64,000 nt of DNA from Rhodanobacter sp. A1T4 (GTDB taxonomy: Bacteria > Pseudomonadota > Gammaproteobacteria > Xanthomonadales > Rhodanobacteraceae): contig NZ_JACHCP010000007.1 in NCBI RefSeq assembly GCF_014207185.1, forward strand, positions 1 through 64,000. Direction: 5' to 3'. Shown piece after piece: positions 1-7,801 of this stretch. The first letter of the stretch is position 1; every line of letters starts with the position of its first letter. A model generated the notes under the pieces. The model was not told the origin of the DNA and made no database searches. It worked only from the letters and a program-made list of their open reading frames with translations. Both the position numbers and the translations under genes were made by a program.

Positions 1-24
1 AACACCTTCGACGAATCGCTTCAT
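1..24 (-). CDS. Transposase, N-terminal 8 codons only (cut by window edge)
   Basis: Read on the minus strand, an ATG at 24-22 opens a frame MKRFVEGV that runs off the left edge. MKRFVEG is a start I associate with IS1182-type DDE transposases (from memory, not searched). Only eight codons are visible, so the call rests on this short match and on the IS-like terminus a few tens of bases upstream at about 80-92. It could also be an unrelated gene. Confidence 0.3.
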
Positions 25-92
25 GCCCGAATCCACTCACCAAGTCAGGTTAGGATAGCGACACCATGTGGCTAGTTGTTTTCACACAGCCT
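1..92. mobile_element. Probable insertion-sequence end
   Basis: Outward from the putative transposase start, the minus strand ends in GAGGCTGTGTGAAAACAAC at about 92-74. The core GGCTGTGTGAAAAC is a common type of IS terminus. The partner inverted repeat and the target duplication lie outside the window, so the exact end cannot be fixed. The neighbouring DNA to about 840 looks more AT-rich by eye than the rest of the window. Confidence 0.35.
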
Positions 93-128
93 CGGCTGCT
101 AGCGAACGCCTTTTGAAGGTCTGCTTCT

Positions 129-839
129 CTATTTCTTATTCTTGTCATCCCGTGCAGTATTTCGTGGACGAAATTTGCACTGCAGCGCGGGCTGATGAGA
201 ATTGATTTCATAGACGGAAATGGCCGTGATCTTCGGACACACGTGCATCCCGTAGCTCCAACCTTCGCTGGAACGTTCGCACTCCCTACTTATTAGAAAC
301 TGGGCCTCACCAAACGGAACCACTGGCGACCATTCATTTGCAACTTTTTGACCGTGGCCAAGCATCGCTGAAAAAGCCGCAGAGTTCGTCTCCTTCGCTA
401 CGCTTATCTGCGAACCATTCTTTCCTACCATGGGGCCTGGAGGAAGCGCAAGTACATGCTGGAGATCCGTGTCAGTAATCTTCCATGCCTCCATTAATCG
501 GGCACGGTGATCGCCCTGAAACTCTTCCACGTAAACAATGGCCACGCCGTTTTTTGGAGGGACGGTCGGCAAAGCGATTTCCGTATAGCCGTACTCGTTA
601 ACCGCTATCTGCTTATAGGAATCACCGGGGTAAGCCCCAAGCCCTGAAGCTTTGGATGGTCCGCAGGAAGTGTCGTCTAAAGGGCGGCAATGCATGTCGG
701 AACGAAGCATCTTCCCAAGACCATCGCAAACTGTATCGTTCCTGGTATAAACGAGCTCCAAGCCATGCAGCTTTTGAGCAAAGGCCAATGAGACGGTAGT
801 GAAGAACAACAATGGAATACACGCCAACTGCCAACGCAT
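129..839 (-). CDS. Hypothetical secreted protein, 236 aa
   Basis: The protein opens with a clear Sec signal peptide (positive start, hydrophobic residues 4-19, AFA-Q cleavage at about residue 21). The mature part has about seven cysteines and no motif I recognise, and it is very basic at the C-terminus (ends RDDKNKK). This suggests a disulfide-bonded periplasmic or secreted protein. It sits alone between the IS end and the end of hemY, and its base composition is lower in GC than its neighbours, so it may be acquired DNA. I do not assign a function. Confidence 0.6.
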   Translation of the reverse strand: MRWQLACIPLLFFTTVSLAFAQKLHGLELVYTRNDTVCDGLGKMLRSDMHCRPLDDTSCGPSKASGLGAYPGDSYKQIAVNEYGYTEIALPTVPPKNGVAIVYVEEFQGDHRARLMEAWKITDTDLQHVLALPPGPMVGKNGSQISVAKETNSAAFSAMLGHGQKVANEWSPVVPFGEAQFLISRECERSSEGWSYGMHVCPKITAISVYEINSHQPALQCKFRPRNTARDDKNKK

Positions 840-911
840 CTTTTCTCTCCCATTAGCTGTTACGTCCGCTTGGGTTGAAAGCAGACATTTTACTATTCAG
901 GACATTCGCAC

Positions 912-2168
912 TCACTCCCGCAGCCGCGGCACCCCAAGCTCGCTGCGCTCTTCAATCGTGATCGGACGTGTATCCACACTGCCGGTCTGTGGATTCAGTG
1001 GCAGCGGTTCGATCGCCTCGCCACGTGCGGACGCCAGCGCGTTTCGGTAGCAGCGACTGGCGAGCGCATCGTTGCCTTGGCCAGCGTGCAAATCGCCCAG
1101 CGCCTCCCACACCGATGCGCTGGGCGCTAGCGCGAGCACGCGCTGCAGATAGGTTTGTGCCTTGCTCCACAGCTTGAGGCGCAGGCACATGCGGCCCAGG
1201 GTGAGCAGCAGGCTGGCGTCGTTGGGGTGGGCGTCGAGCCAGCCTTCGGCGCGGCGCAGGCGTGCGTCGATATCGTTGTTGCCGAGCGTGCCGTAGGTTT
1301 CGATCAGGAGCGGCGACCATTCGCGGCGCAGCGCCGATTCGACTTCGTCCATCGCCGGCAGGATCAATCCAAAACCCGCGGCGCGCCGCGCGTAGGCGTC
1401 GATGATGACAGGCACGCGGCGCTGTGCCTTGGGCAACTGCGACCACAGCGTGTTGAGTACGGCGCCATCGGGCGATGCGTTGAGCGTGGCAACCAGCACT
1501 TTCGATTCCAGCGCGTTGTAGGCGCGAGTGCCGAACGCGGCGCTTTTCTGCAACGGCTCCAGCGCCTGGCGCGCACGGCGCAGATCACCGCTGGCCAGCG
1601 CCGACAGCGCGAGTTCGCGCCAGCCGCCGGGGCTGAGACTGCCGCTGTCCGACTCGGGCGCAAGCAACGCTACCGCCTCGCCAGGCTTGCCTTCGCGCCG
1701 CAACACACGGGCACGCAACACGCGAGCTGCCTGCGGCGCAGACTGCGATGCATGATCCAGTGCTTCGAGTGCACGAGCGTGTTCGCCGCGACGCGACGCG
1801 GCTTCGGCGGAAGCCAGCAAGGCAGCGCCACGAAAACTGTCCAGCCGCGATGCACGGTTGAGATCGCGCTCGGCATCGCCGTGACGACCTTCGGCCAGCG
1901 CGATCAGACCATCGCTCATGCGCTGGCGGCTCACGCGCCGATGGCGCCGCGAAAACGCGCCGAACGGCCAGCGAATCAACCACCACAACCCGCTGAGCAC
2001 GGCCCAGAACAGCAGCAGCGTAAGTACAGCGGTAACGACGGTTCTCTCGGCATACCAGCCATGTATTTGCACGTAGACATAGCCGGGATCGTTGGCGGCC
2101 CAATGCCAGCCAAAAGCCACCAACGCGGCGATCACCAGCAATAGCAGAATCCAGCGCCACAGCTTCAT
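912..2168 (-). CDS. hemY: HemY-like inner-membrane TPR protein
   Basis: This is the 418-aa HemY family protein of heme-synthesis operons, which is not the protoporphyrinogen oxidase also called HemY. Two membrane segments (about residues 3-23 and 43-67) are followed by a long helical region rich in alanine and leucine with TPR-like repeats, about residues 90-390. The family has a conserved NDPGYV segment just after the first membrane helix, seen here. The start overlaps the hemX stop by 4 bp (ATGA), so the two are translationally coupled. The exact role in heme synthesis is not settled for the family. Confidence 0.88.
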   Translation of the reverse strand: MKLWRWILLLLVIAALVAFGWHWAANDPGYVYVQIHGWYAERTVVTAVLTLLLFWAVLSGLWWLIRWPFGAFSRRHRRVSRQRMSDGLIALAEGRHGDAERDLNRASRLDSFRGAALLASAEAASRRGEHARALEALDHASQSAPQAARVLRARVLRREGKPGEAVALLAPESDSGSLSPGGWRELALSALASGDLRRARQALEPLQKSAAFGTRAYNALESKVLVATLNASPDGAVLNTLWSQLPKAQRRVPVIIDAYARRAAGFGLILPAMDEVESALRREWSPLLIETYGTLGNNDIDARLRRAEGWLDAHPNDASLLLTLGRMCLRLKLWSKAQTYLQRVLALAPSASVWEALGDLHAGQGNDALASRCYRNALASARGEAIEPLPLNPQTGSVDTRPITIEERSELGVPRLRE

Positions 2169-3316
2169 GGCTTGGCTCCGTTGGCCGGTGCTGCACTGCT
2201 GCTCGACGGGGTTGGGGCAGCGCCGGCGGACTCGGGCTTCAATGCATGCACGGTGCGCAGATTACGCAATTCGCTCAGCGCAGCGCCCAAATGCACCGGG
2301 GGGCTCGGCGGCAGTGCCGCACCAAGCTGCTTGAGCGTGACGCGCGCCTGCTGCACGTCGGGGTTATTGCTATCGAACTGAGTCGACAACGCCACATCGA
2401 CGCGCTGCAAGGCGGCCGCATAGGCGTTGGCGTCATAAGCCAGCAGCGCGCTCTGCGCCTGCGCCAGGTCGAGCGATGCCAGCTCGCGTGCGAAGCGCGC
2501 ATCAGCCACCGCCAGCGGCGCACCGTTGGAGCGCTGCACGCTGACCACACTGGCCAGCGCCTGTTTGATACGTTGCCAGACCGTTTGCGTTTGCACCGTC
2601 GTGGATGGGCTGTCCAATGCCTTCAGTGGCAGCGTGGCGAGATCGGAGCGCAGCTCGGTCAGCTCCTGCAGCGAACTGGCCTGGCTCGCGGGCTGGCTCT
2701 TGGCCAGGGCGTCACGCTCGGCGGCAATGCTTTGGCGCAGGCTGGAGAACGTGCCGTCATTGACCCCAGCCAGCGTCTGATCGGCCAGCGTATAGGCCGC
2801 CGCCGCACCCTGCGCGTCGTGGAACAGCGTGTAGCGCTCGCTGGCCATGCGCAGCAGCGATTCGGTTTCGTCGAGCAGCATGCCATCCTGACCGGACAGA
2901 CTCTTCTCGGCCAGTTTCGCCACCGCATCTTCGAGATTGCGCGTACGGTCAGCCTGACCCAACAGCTCCTCGCGCAGCGAACGGTTGACTTGGTCGGCAT
3001 CGCTGAGGCGCTGGTTGAGGCTGGTGCGCTCACCGCTGACGCCTGAGAGCGTGGTTTCCAGCGCGCCCACCCGCTGCTGCAGCGAGGCGAGGTTGCTGCT
3101 ATCGACCGTGCTGACCTGCGCCTGCTCCCACTGGCGCCAACCGACGTAACCTGAAGCACCCAGTGCGATCAGCGCCAACAGCAAGGCCAAGGCGAGCGTG
3201 CCGCCGCGCGGGCTCGGCTCGTGTTTCACCGGTGTGGGACGCGCCGGTCTTGTCGGGCTCTGATCGGCTGGCTTCGGATCGGCTGGCGTTGAATCGGGGC
3301 GAATGCTCTCGGGCAC
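2165..3316 (-). CDS. hemX: HemX-family protein (uroporphyrinogen-III C-methyltransferase-like)
   Basis: The 383-aa protein has a proline-rich cytoplasmic N-terminus (residues 1-37), one membrane helix (about 38-60) and a periplasmic coiled-coil and helical domain. A low-complexity Ala/Pro/Ser tail ends it. This is the usual HemX layout. Despite the database name for the family, no methyltransferase domain is present. It lies between hemD and hemY on the same strand, 112 bp after hemD and overlapping hemY by 4 bp, which supports the assignment more strongly than any single motif. Confidence 0.85.
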   Translation of the reverse strand: MPESIRPDSTPADPKPADQSPTRPARPTPVKHEPSPRGGTLALALLLALIALGASGYVGWRQWEQAQVSTVDSSNLASLQQRVGALETTLSGVSGERTSLNQRLSDADQVNRSLREELLGQADRTRNLEDAVAKLAEKSLSGQDGMLLDETESLLRMASERYTLFHDAQGAAAAYTLADQTLAGVNDGTFSSLRQSIAAERDALAKSQPASQASSLQELTELRSDLATLPLKALDSPSTTVQTQTVWQRIKQALASVVSVQRSNGAPLAVADARFARELASLDLAQAQSALLAYDANAYAAALQRVDVALSTQFDSNNPDVQQARVTLKQLGAALPPSPPVHLGAALSELRNLRTVHALKPESAGAAPTPSSSSAAPANGAKP

Positions 3317-3428
3317 GGCGTTCTCACTCGGTTTGTCTGTATTGATCTCTGAACCATGCTACCAGCCCCGGTGTTCAGGGTCGTAGCAAGTCCTTGTGAA
3401 GGACGCCGATGAAATCAGGCGGACACAA

Positions 3429-4199
3429 TCAGCCAGCACGCGAAGCCGCATCGAGCAGATCAGCCGAGAGTGCCGACGCGGCTTGCGCGATGCAGCCAAA
3501 ACCCGCTGCGCGCGCTGCCACGGCCAACCGCTCGCTGCTGACCACAGCCGTTGCCGCAAACAACCTGGCAAGCGCCGGCGGCGGCAATCGATGGCAAAGA
3601 TGATTCAAGGCTTCGGCACTGGATAGAAGCACCAGCGCCGAAACGGGCAACTGCAGCAGCGCATCGACGTGGCGACGATCGAGCCGTGGTGCCGCACGTT
3701 GGTAAACGTGCACTTCACGCAACTGCGCACCGCGTGCCCTCAGTTGTTCACCCAACAGGCCGCGACCGCCGGGCGCGCCGATCAAGGCAACGCGGCGATC
3801 CCGCAAATCGCGCAACGCGGGATGATCGAGCAGGCCCTCGCTATCCTGACGCGACGGCACCAGCGCTGCGCTGATACCGTGCCTTTGAAGCGCACGCGCT
3901 GTACTTTGTCCAACGGTCAGCGTGATCGCTGATGTTTTCAGCGTTGACAGCGCCGCCGCGAAACGCACCGCGGCTGGGCTGGTGAAAATCAGCACGTCAT
4001 CCGTCAACGCTTTCTCTAGACCGAGGCGGGCGCTGGCTTCATCGGCGACCTTGCGTAATGACAACCCCGGTAACAGCATCGGCATGCCACCATGGGCGCG
4101 TATTTTTCGCGCCAGTGCGGCGGCGGTGCCGGCGGGGCGGGTGATCACCACGGTACGGCCGCCCAGATTCTTGCCGCCTGCGGGAATTTGCCGCTGCAT
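3429..4199 (-). CDS. hemD: Uroporphyrinogen-III synthase
   Basis: HemD closes and inverts ring D of hydroxymethylbilane to give uroporphyrinogen III, the branch point to heme, siroheme and cobalamin. The 256-aa length is normal. The N-terminal TVVITRPAG strand and the repeated two-lobe alpha/beta pattern fit, including a mid-protein GAPGGRG turn (about residue 140) where other HemDs have a similar glycine-rich loop. It is the first gene of a minus-strand hemD-hemX-hemY run. hemC is not in the window. The family is weakly conserved, so context carries part of the call. Confidence 0.85.
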   Translation of the reverse strand: MQRQIPAGGKNLGGRTVVITRPAGTAAALARKIRAHGGMPMLLPGLSLRKVADEASARLGLEKALTDDVLIFTSPAAVRFAAALSTLKTSAITLTVGQSTARALQRHGISAALVPSRQDSEGLLDHPALRDLRDRRVALIGAPGGRGLLGEQLRARGAQLREVHVYQRAAPRLDRRHVDALLQLPVSALVLLSSAEALNHLCHRLPPPALARLFAATAVVSSERLAVAARAAGFGCIAQAASALSADLLDAASRAG

Positions 4200-4291
4200 C
4201 TACGCATCGCATCCGGTCGTTGCCATTAGCCGTAAGTGTAGCTACCTACCTACAATTGGGTATTCACCCATTCCACGGACTGTTGATCAAC

Positions 4292-4780
4292 GTGAGCACC
4301 ATCGAACTCCCAACGCAGAACCTGGCCAGGCAAGCAAAGAAGCTGGTGCAGTTCATGCGCGATGAAATTCCCATGGCGCTGGCGATGGACATCCGACTGG
4401 GCGACTGCGATGAAGGCCATCTCACCCTGCTGGCACCACTCGCGCCGAACGTGAACGACAAGGGCAGCGCATTTGGCGGCAGCCTGGTCAGCGTGATGAC
4501 ACTGAACGGCTGGGCGCTGGTGGAACTGGCGCTGCGCCAGCGTGGCGAGGACTGCGATCTGTTCGTGGGTGAGTCCAGCGTGCATTATCTGGCGCCGGTG
4601 GTGCGGGATTTCCGCAGCGAGGCAAAGCTGTCCACGCACGCCGACTGGGCCACTTTCTTTCGCACATTGGATGCCCGCGGCAAGGCGCGTATCGAAGTGA
4701 TTTGCATGGTGCCTGGCGAACATGGCAAGCCAGCGGCCACCTTGTGCGCACGCTTCGTCGCCAAACGGCGGATGGCTTAA
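4292..4780 (+). CDS. Hotdog-fold thioesterase, YiiD C-terminal type
   Basis: The product is about 162 aa from the GTG at 4292, and an in-frame ATG at 4220 would add 24 residues. I prefer GTG because the extra residues look non-conserved and lie in the divergent hemD promoter region. The segment AFGGSLVSVMTLNGWALVEL resembles the hotdog central helix of YiiD_C-type putative thioesterases. The family is thought to act on acyl thioesters, but the substrate is unknown. The stop codon TAA at 4778-4780 is also the left copy of a target duplication for the adjacent mobile element. Confidence 0.72.
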   Translation: MSTIELPTQNLARQAKKLVQFMRDEIPMALAMDIRLGDCDEGHLTLLAPLAPNVNDKGSAFGGSLVSVMTLNGWALVELALRQRGEDCDLFVGESSVHYLAPVVRDFRSEAKLSTHADWATFFRTLDARGKARIEVICMVPGEHGKPAATLCARFVAKRRMA

Positions 4781-5034
4781 GAGTCTGTTTACGATCTCCA
4801 CGCAGCCCGCGTTGTGCCGTGGCGGTCATGCGGTAATGGTGCGTGGTCTACACCTTTCTCGGTGCGAGCGCGGCCGCCGGGCGGCCGCCACGACTCAACC
4901 CTTCGGGCCGGGTCGGTTTGCACCCATGCCGGCGTCATCACTCGGTCGTGTACCGACGTACACTCCCTCCTTCTTCCTTGGCCTGCGCGCAAACCACTCC
5001 CGACGCGGGCCACGCGGAGATCGTAAACAGGCTC
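4781..5034. mobile_element. MITE-like element with 22-bp inverted repeats and TAA duplication
   Basis: The ends GAGTCTGTTTACGATCTCCACG (4781-4802, arms abbreviated) and its complement at 5013-5034 match at 20 of 22 positions. The element is 254 bp and is flanked by TAA on both sides (4778-4780 and 5035-5037). The interior has no credible gene. The 3-bp TNA-type duplication and the GAGNCTGTTTACG end suggest mobilisation by an IS5-family transposase (inference). The interior holds a GC-rich hairpin around GGCCGCCGGGCGGCCGCC at about 4870-4890. Confidence 0.75.
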
Positions 5035-5126
5035 TAACAGACGCCGGCAATCGCTTGGGGCAGAATAGATCGACCGCTTTATCGATCCATTCCGAACCCA
5101 GCCGCCACTGACCGAGGCAAGCATCC

Positions 5127-5540
5127 ATGCGCCGTATACTGAGCATTCTCGCCATTGCCTCCATGCTTCTGCTGGCCGGTTGCGCCTCGCAAAAGCGTAG
5201 CGACACGCTGACTGCAACCCTGAACGCCTACGCCAACGTGCTGCGCTGGGACGATTTTCAGAGCGCGGCAATGTTTCTCGACCCGAAGATACGCGCCGAT
5301 CACCCACTGACAGCGCTCGATCTGGCGCGCTACAAGCAGGTCAAGGTCAGTCAATACGACGAGGGCAACGGACCGTTACCGGCCGGAGAAAATCAGGTCG
5401 AGCAGACCGTGCATATCGGACTGGTCAACATCAACACGCAGTTCGAGCGCAGCATCGTCGATCACCAGACCTGGCGCTACGACGAAGCCAGCAAGCACTG
5501 GTGGTTGACCAGCGGACTGCCGGATATCACGCAGCAGTAG
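5127..5540 (+). CDS. Small lipoprotein of unknown function, 137 aa
   Basis: The N-terminus carries a lipoprotein signal with lipobox LLAGC at about residues 15-19, so Cys19 is the probable lipidated residue. The next residue is Ala, which favours outer-membrane sorting. The mature domain (about 118 aa) looks like a compact mixed alpha/beta fold and resembles uncharacterised lipoproteins of Xanthomonadales. The gene stands alone, 92 bp after the MITE, and is followed by a hairpin at 5551-5571. No function can be assigned. Confidence 0.75.
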   Translation: MRRILSILAIASMLLLAGCASQKRSDTLTATLNAYANVLRWDDFQSAAMFLDPKIRADHPLTALDLARYKQVKVSQYDEGNGPLPAGENQVEQTVHIGLVNINTQFERSIVDHQTWRYDEASKHWWLTSGLPDITQQ

Positions 5541-5550
5541 CGCGATTGAC

Positions 5551-5571
5551 GGGTCGGCTGCCTGCCGACCC
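5551..5571 (+). terminator. Hairpin after the lipoprotein gene
   Basis: GGGTCGGC-TGCCT-GCCGACCC forms a perfect 8-bp GC-rich stem 11 bp after the stop. No T-run follows, so it is at best a weak or Rho-assisted terminator. Confidence 0.4.
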
Positions 5572-5635
5572 CACGCAGCCCGTATAATCGACAGTTTACC
5601 CGGATAGGCGTGCCCAGCACGCCTGTGGAACACAG

Positions 5636-6082
5636 ATGAACGATTTTCTGCACAAGCTGCCCGAATTTATCGGCAACCACGCGGCGCTGTCAGCGCTGTT
5701 CGCGATCCTGCTGCTGGCGTTGATCGTCATGCAGATCGCCGAACTCTTCAGCAAGACCCAGGTACTGACACCTGCCGGCCTGACTTTGCTGATCAACCGC
5801 GAGAGTCCGCTGCTGGTCGATCTGTCGGCCCTGCTCGACTTCGAGAAAATGCACGTCCCCGGCGCGAAGCACGTGCTGATGAGCCAGTTCGATCCCGAAA
5901 ACAAGGATCTGGCCAAGGCGCGCGAACTACCGGTGGTGGTGATGGACAAGGATGGGCGCGGCAACTCGATCAAAGCTTCTCAGCAGCTGGTCAAGGCCGG
6001 CTTTGCCAAGGTCTATACCCTGGGCGGCGGTGTGCTGGCATGGCAGCAGGCGCAGTTGCCTCTTGCCAAAGGCAAGAAATAG
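5636..6082 (+). CDS. Membrane-anchored rhodanese-like protein without the active-site cysteine
   Basis: The 148-aa protein has one membrane helix (about residues 17-38) and then a rhodanese domain: the LLVDLS strand, the HVPGAKHVL motif and the C-terminal VYTLGGGVLAWQ motif are all present. In active rhodaneses the loop after the VVV strand begins with the catalytic Cys. Here that loop reads MDKDGRGN and has no Cys, and the protein has no cysteine at all. It therefore cannot work as a thiosulfate sulfurtransferase and is probably a binding or scaffold version. Confidence 0.85.
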   Translation: MNDFLHKLPEFIGNHAALSALFAILLLALIVMQIAELFSKTQVLTPAGLTLLINRESPLLVDLSALLDFEKMHVPGAKHVLMSQFDPENKDLAKARELPVVVMDKDGRGNSIKASQQLVKAGFAKVYTLGGGVLAWQQAQLPLAKGKK

Positions 6083-6088
6083 ACAACG

Positions 6089-6116
6089 CGCTCTTGTCAA
6101 ACTTGTCACAAGAGCG
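6089..6116. terminator. Hairpin between convergent genes
   Basis: CGCTCTTGT and ACAAGAGCG form a 9-bp stem around a 10-nt loop, immediately after the rhodanese gene and before the end of the convergent reductase gene. It could serve both strands. There is no strong T-run. Confidence 0.4.
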
Positions 6117-6190
6117 TTGCCGGCAAGCCCTCGTAGATAGCGAAGTTCGGCATCCACAAGCTGAACCCGTCCGTGCACTGACCTGGCGCT

Positions 6191-7243
6191 CTAGAGGTGA
6201 TGAATCCCCGCCCGGCCGTTGAGAATCTGCGCCAGCACATCGGGCGCGTATTCGAACGAGTCGTAGTAGAGCCGATCCTCGGGTAACCCGGCATCGAGAA
6301 ACAGCTGATGACCGGCTTCGATCATCGCCGGTGGTCCGCTCATGTAGACGTCGTAGTCGGATAGATCAGGCTGATCTGCCAGCACTACCTCGTGCACCAG
6401 CCCGCTACGCAATCCTCCGGCCTGTTCCGAATCGGACACCACAGCATGGAAGTGCAGATTCGGCGCCACGCGCATCCAGCTCTCGGCCAGCGCGGGCATG
6501 TAGATATCGGCTGCACTGCGGGCTCCCCAGTAGACGTGCATCGGCCGGCGTGTGCCCAGCGCAATGAAGTGCTCGACGATCGCTTTGATCGGCGCAAAAC
6601 CGGTACCACCGGCCATGAAGATCATCGGCCGTTCGGAATCCTCGCGCGGCACGAAGGTACCTAGCGGTCCCTCGATGCGCAGCCGATCGCCGACCTTCAA
6701 GCTTTCGTAAACCCACGAGGTAAAGCCGCCGCCGACCGCCTGGCGCACGTGCAGTTCGATCATGCCGTCCGCCTGCGGGCCGTTGGCGATGGAAAACGGC
6801 CGGTGTTTGCCGTTGTCCAAAACCACATCCAGGTATTGACCTGGCACCCAGTTGAGTGCGGTTTCGCCCGCTGCCGGCATCAGATGCAGCCCAACAGCAT
6901 CACTGGCCAGCTGCCATTTCGCGGCCACGATGACATCGAGCTGACGTTTTGCGATGGCTTCCACCGAGGTGACTTCACGCACGTCCAGCAGCAGATCGCT
7001 GGTTGCCGTGGCCTGACACAGCAGCACCGCGTGATGGGCCTTGTCATTCGCAGTCAATGCTACCGGCGGATTGTGCGTGTAGGCACATTCACCAGACAGC
7101 AAGGTAGCCTTGCAGCTACCGCAGACACCAGAACGACAGGAGTACGGCAGCGCGATGCCGGCACGTTGCGCCGCTTCCAGTACGGGCTCGTCGGTCGCCA
7201 CGGAAAACTGGCGGCCGGAGGATTTGATCGTGGCAGTAAACAC
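6191..7243 (-). CDS. 2Fe-2S/FAD/NAD(P)H oxidoreductase (CDP-6-deoxy-glucoseen reductase-like)
   Basis: The 350-aa flavoprotein has a plant-type ferredoxin domain with cluster ligands Cys36, Cys41, Cys44 and Cys76 (CRSGVCGSC then LLCQ). An FAD-binding domain (about 100-200, with the RPFSIAN motif) and a ferredoxin-reductase NAD-binding domain (GGTGFAPI) follow. It should pass electrons from NAD(P)H through FAD to the 2Fe-2S centre and on to an unknown acceptor. I chose the GTG at 7243 because AGGAAA lies about 7 nt upstream and the ferredoxin fold begins directly; an ATG at 7327 would overlap the divergent gene. Confidence 0.85.
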   Translation of the reverse strand: MFTATIKSSGRQFSVATDEPVLEAAQRAGIALPYSCRSGVCGSCKATLLSGECAYTHNPPVALTANDKAHHAVLLCQATATSDLLLDVREVTSVEAIAKRQLDVIVAAKWQLASDAVGLHLMPAAGETALNWVPGQYLDVVLDNGKHRPFSIANGPQADGMIELHVRQAVGGGFTSWVYESLKVGDRLRIEGPLGTFVPREDSERPMIFMAGGTGFAPIKAIVEHFIALGTRRPMHVYWGARSAADIYMPALAESWMRVAPNLHFHAVVSDSEQAGGLRSGLVHEVVLADQPDLSDYDVYMSGPPAMIEAGHQLFLDAGLPEDRLYYDSFEYAPDVLAQILNGRAGIHHL

Positions 7244-7317
7244 CCGGGATTTTCCTGATGCATTGTCGCGGCGGTGACAGCGGACAACAATGGTGGTTCG
7301 ACTCGCAGGAATCAACG

Positions 7318-7779
7318 ATGACCACACCCATCACGCCTATCTGGAAGCAGAACACCGACCTCGATCGCATCAACGGCTGGAATACCAACACTGCCATGGA
7401 GGTGCTGGGCATCCGCTTTACCGCGGTCGGCGACGACTGGCTGCAGGGCACGATGCCGGTAGACCATCGCACGCACCAGCCGTTCGGCCTGCTGCACGGC
7501 GGCGCCTCGGTGCTGCTGGCCGAAACACTGGGCAGCAGCGCGGCGATGCTCACGCTGGACCCGGAAAAAGAACTTACTGTCGGCCTCGACATCAACGCCA
7601 ACCACATCCGCGGCGTACGCAGCGGCATCGTCACCGGCACTGCCCGACCGTTGCACCTGGGGCGCACCACCCAGGTGTGGGAAATCCGCATCGAGAACGA
7701 AGACGGCGCGCTGGTATGCGTTTCGCGACTGACCATGGCGGTAGTGCCAGCACGTGTCATCGGGACGAATGTGAAATGA
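7318..7779 (+). CDS. PaaI-family (hotdog) thioesterase
   Basis: The 153-aa protein has the hotdog signature HQPFGLLHGGASVLLAETLG at about residues 51-70, in which the HGG turn and following Glu are typical of PaaI/YdiI-type acyl-CoA thioesterases. YdiI acts on 1,4-dihydroxy-2-naphthoyl-CoA in menaquinone synthesis, but this subgroup is broad and the substrate here is not certain. The ATG at 7318 is preceded by AGGA at 7 nt. It is transcribed away from the flavoprotein reductase and precedes srkA by 22 bp. Confidence 0.87.
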   Translation: MTTPITPIWKQNTDLDRINGWNTNTAMEVLGIRFTAVGDDWLQGTMPVDHRTHQPFGLLHGGASVLLAETLGSSAAMLTLDPEKELTVGLDINANHIRGVRSGIVTGTARPLHLGRTTQVWEIRIENEDGALVCVSRLTMAVVPARVIGTNVK

Positions 7780-7801
7780 GCACATCTACTGTGAGCCCGT
7801 T

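Noticed and set aside
1155..2144. Plus-strand 329-codon frame opposite hemY
   Set aside because: It is the antisense shadow of a high-GC gene; it is rich in Arg and Gln and has no motif.
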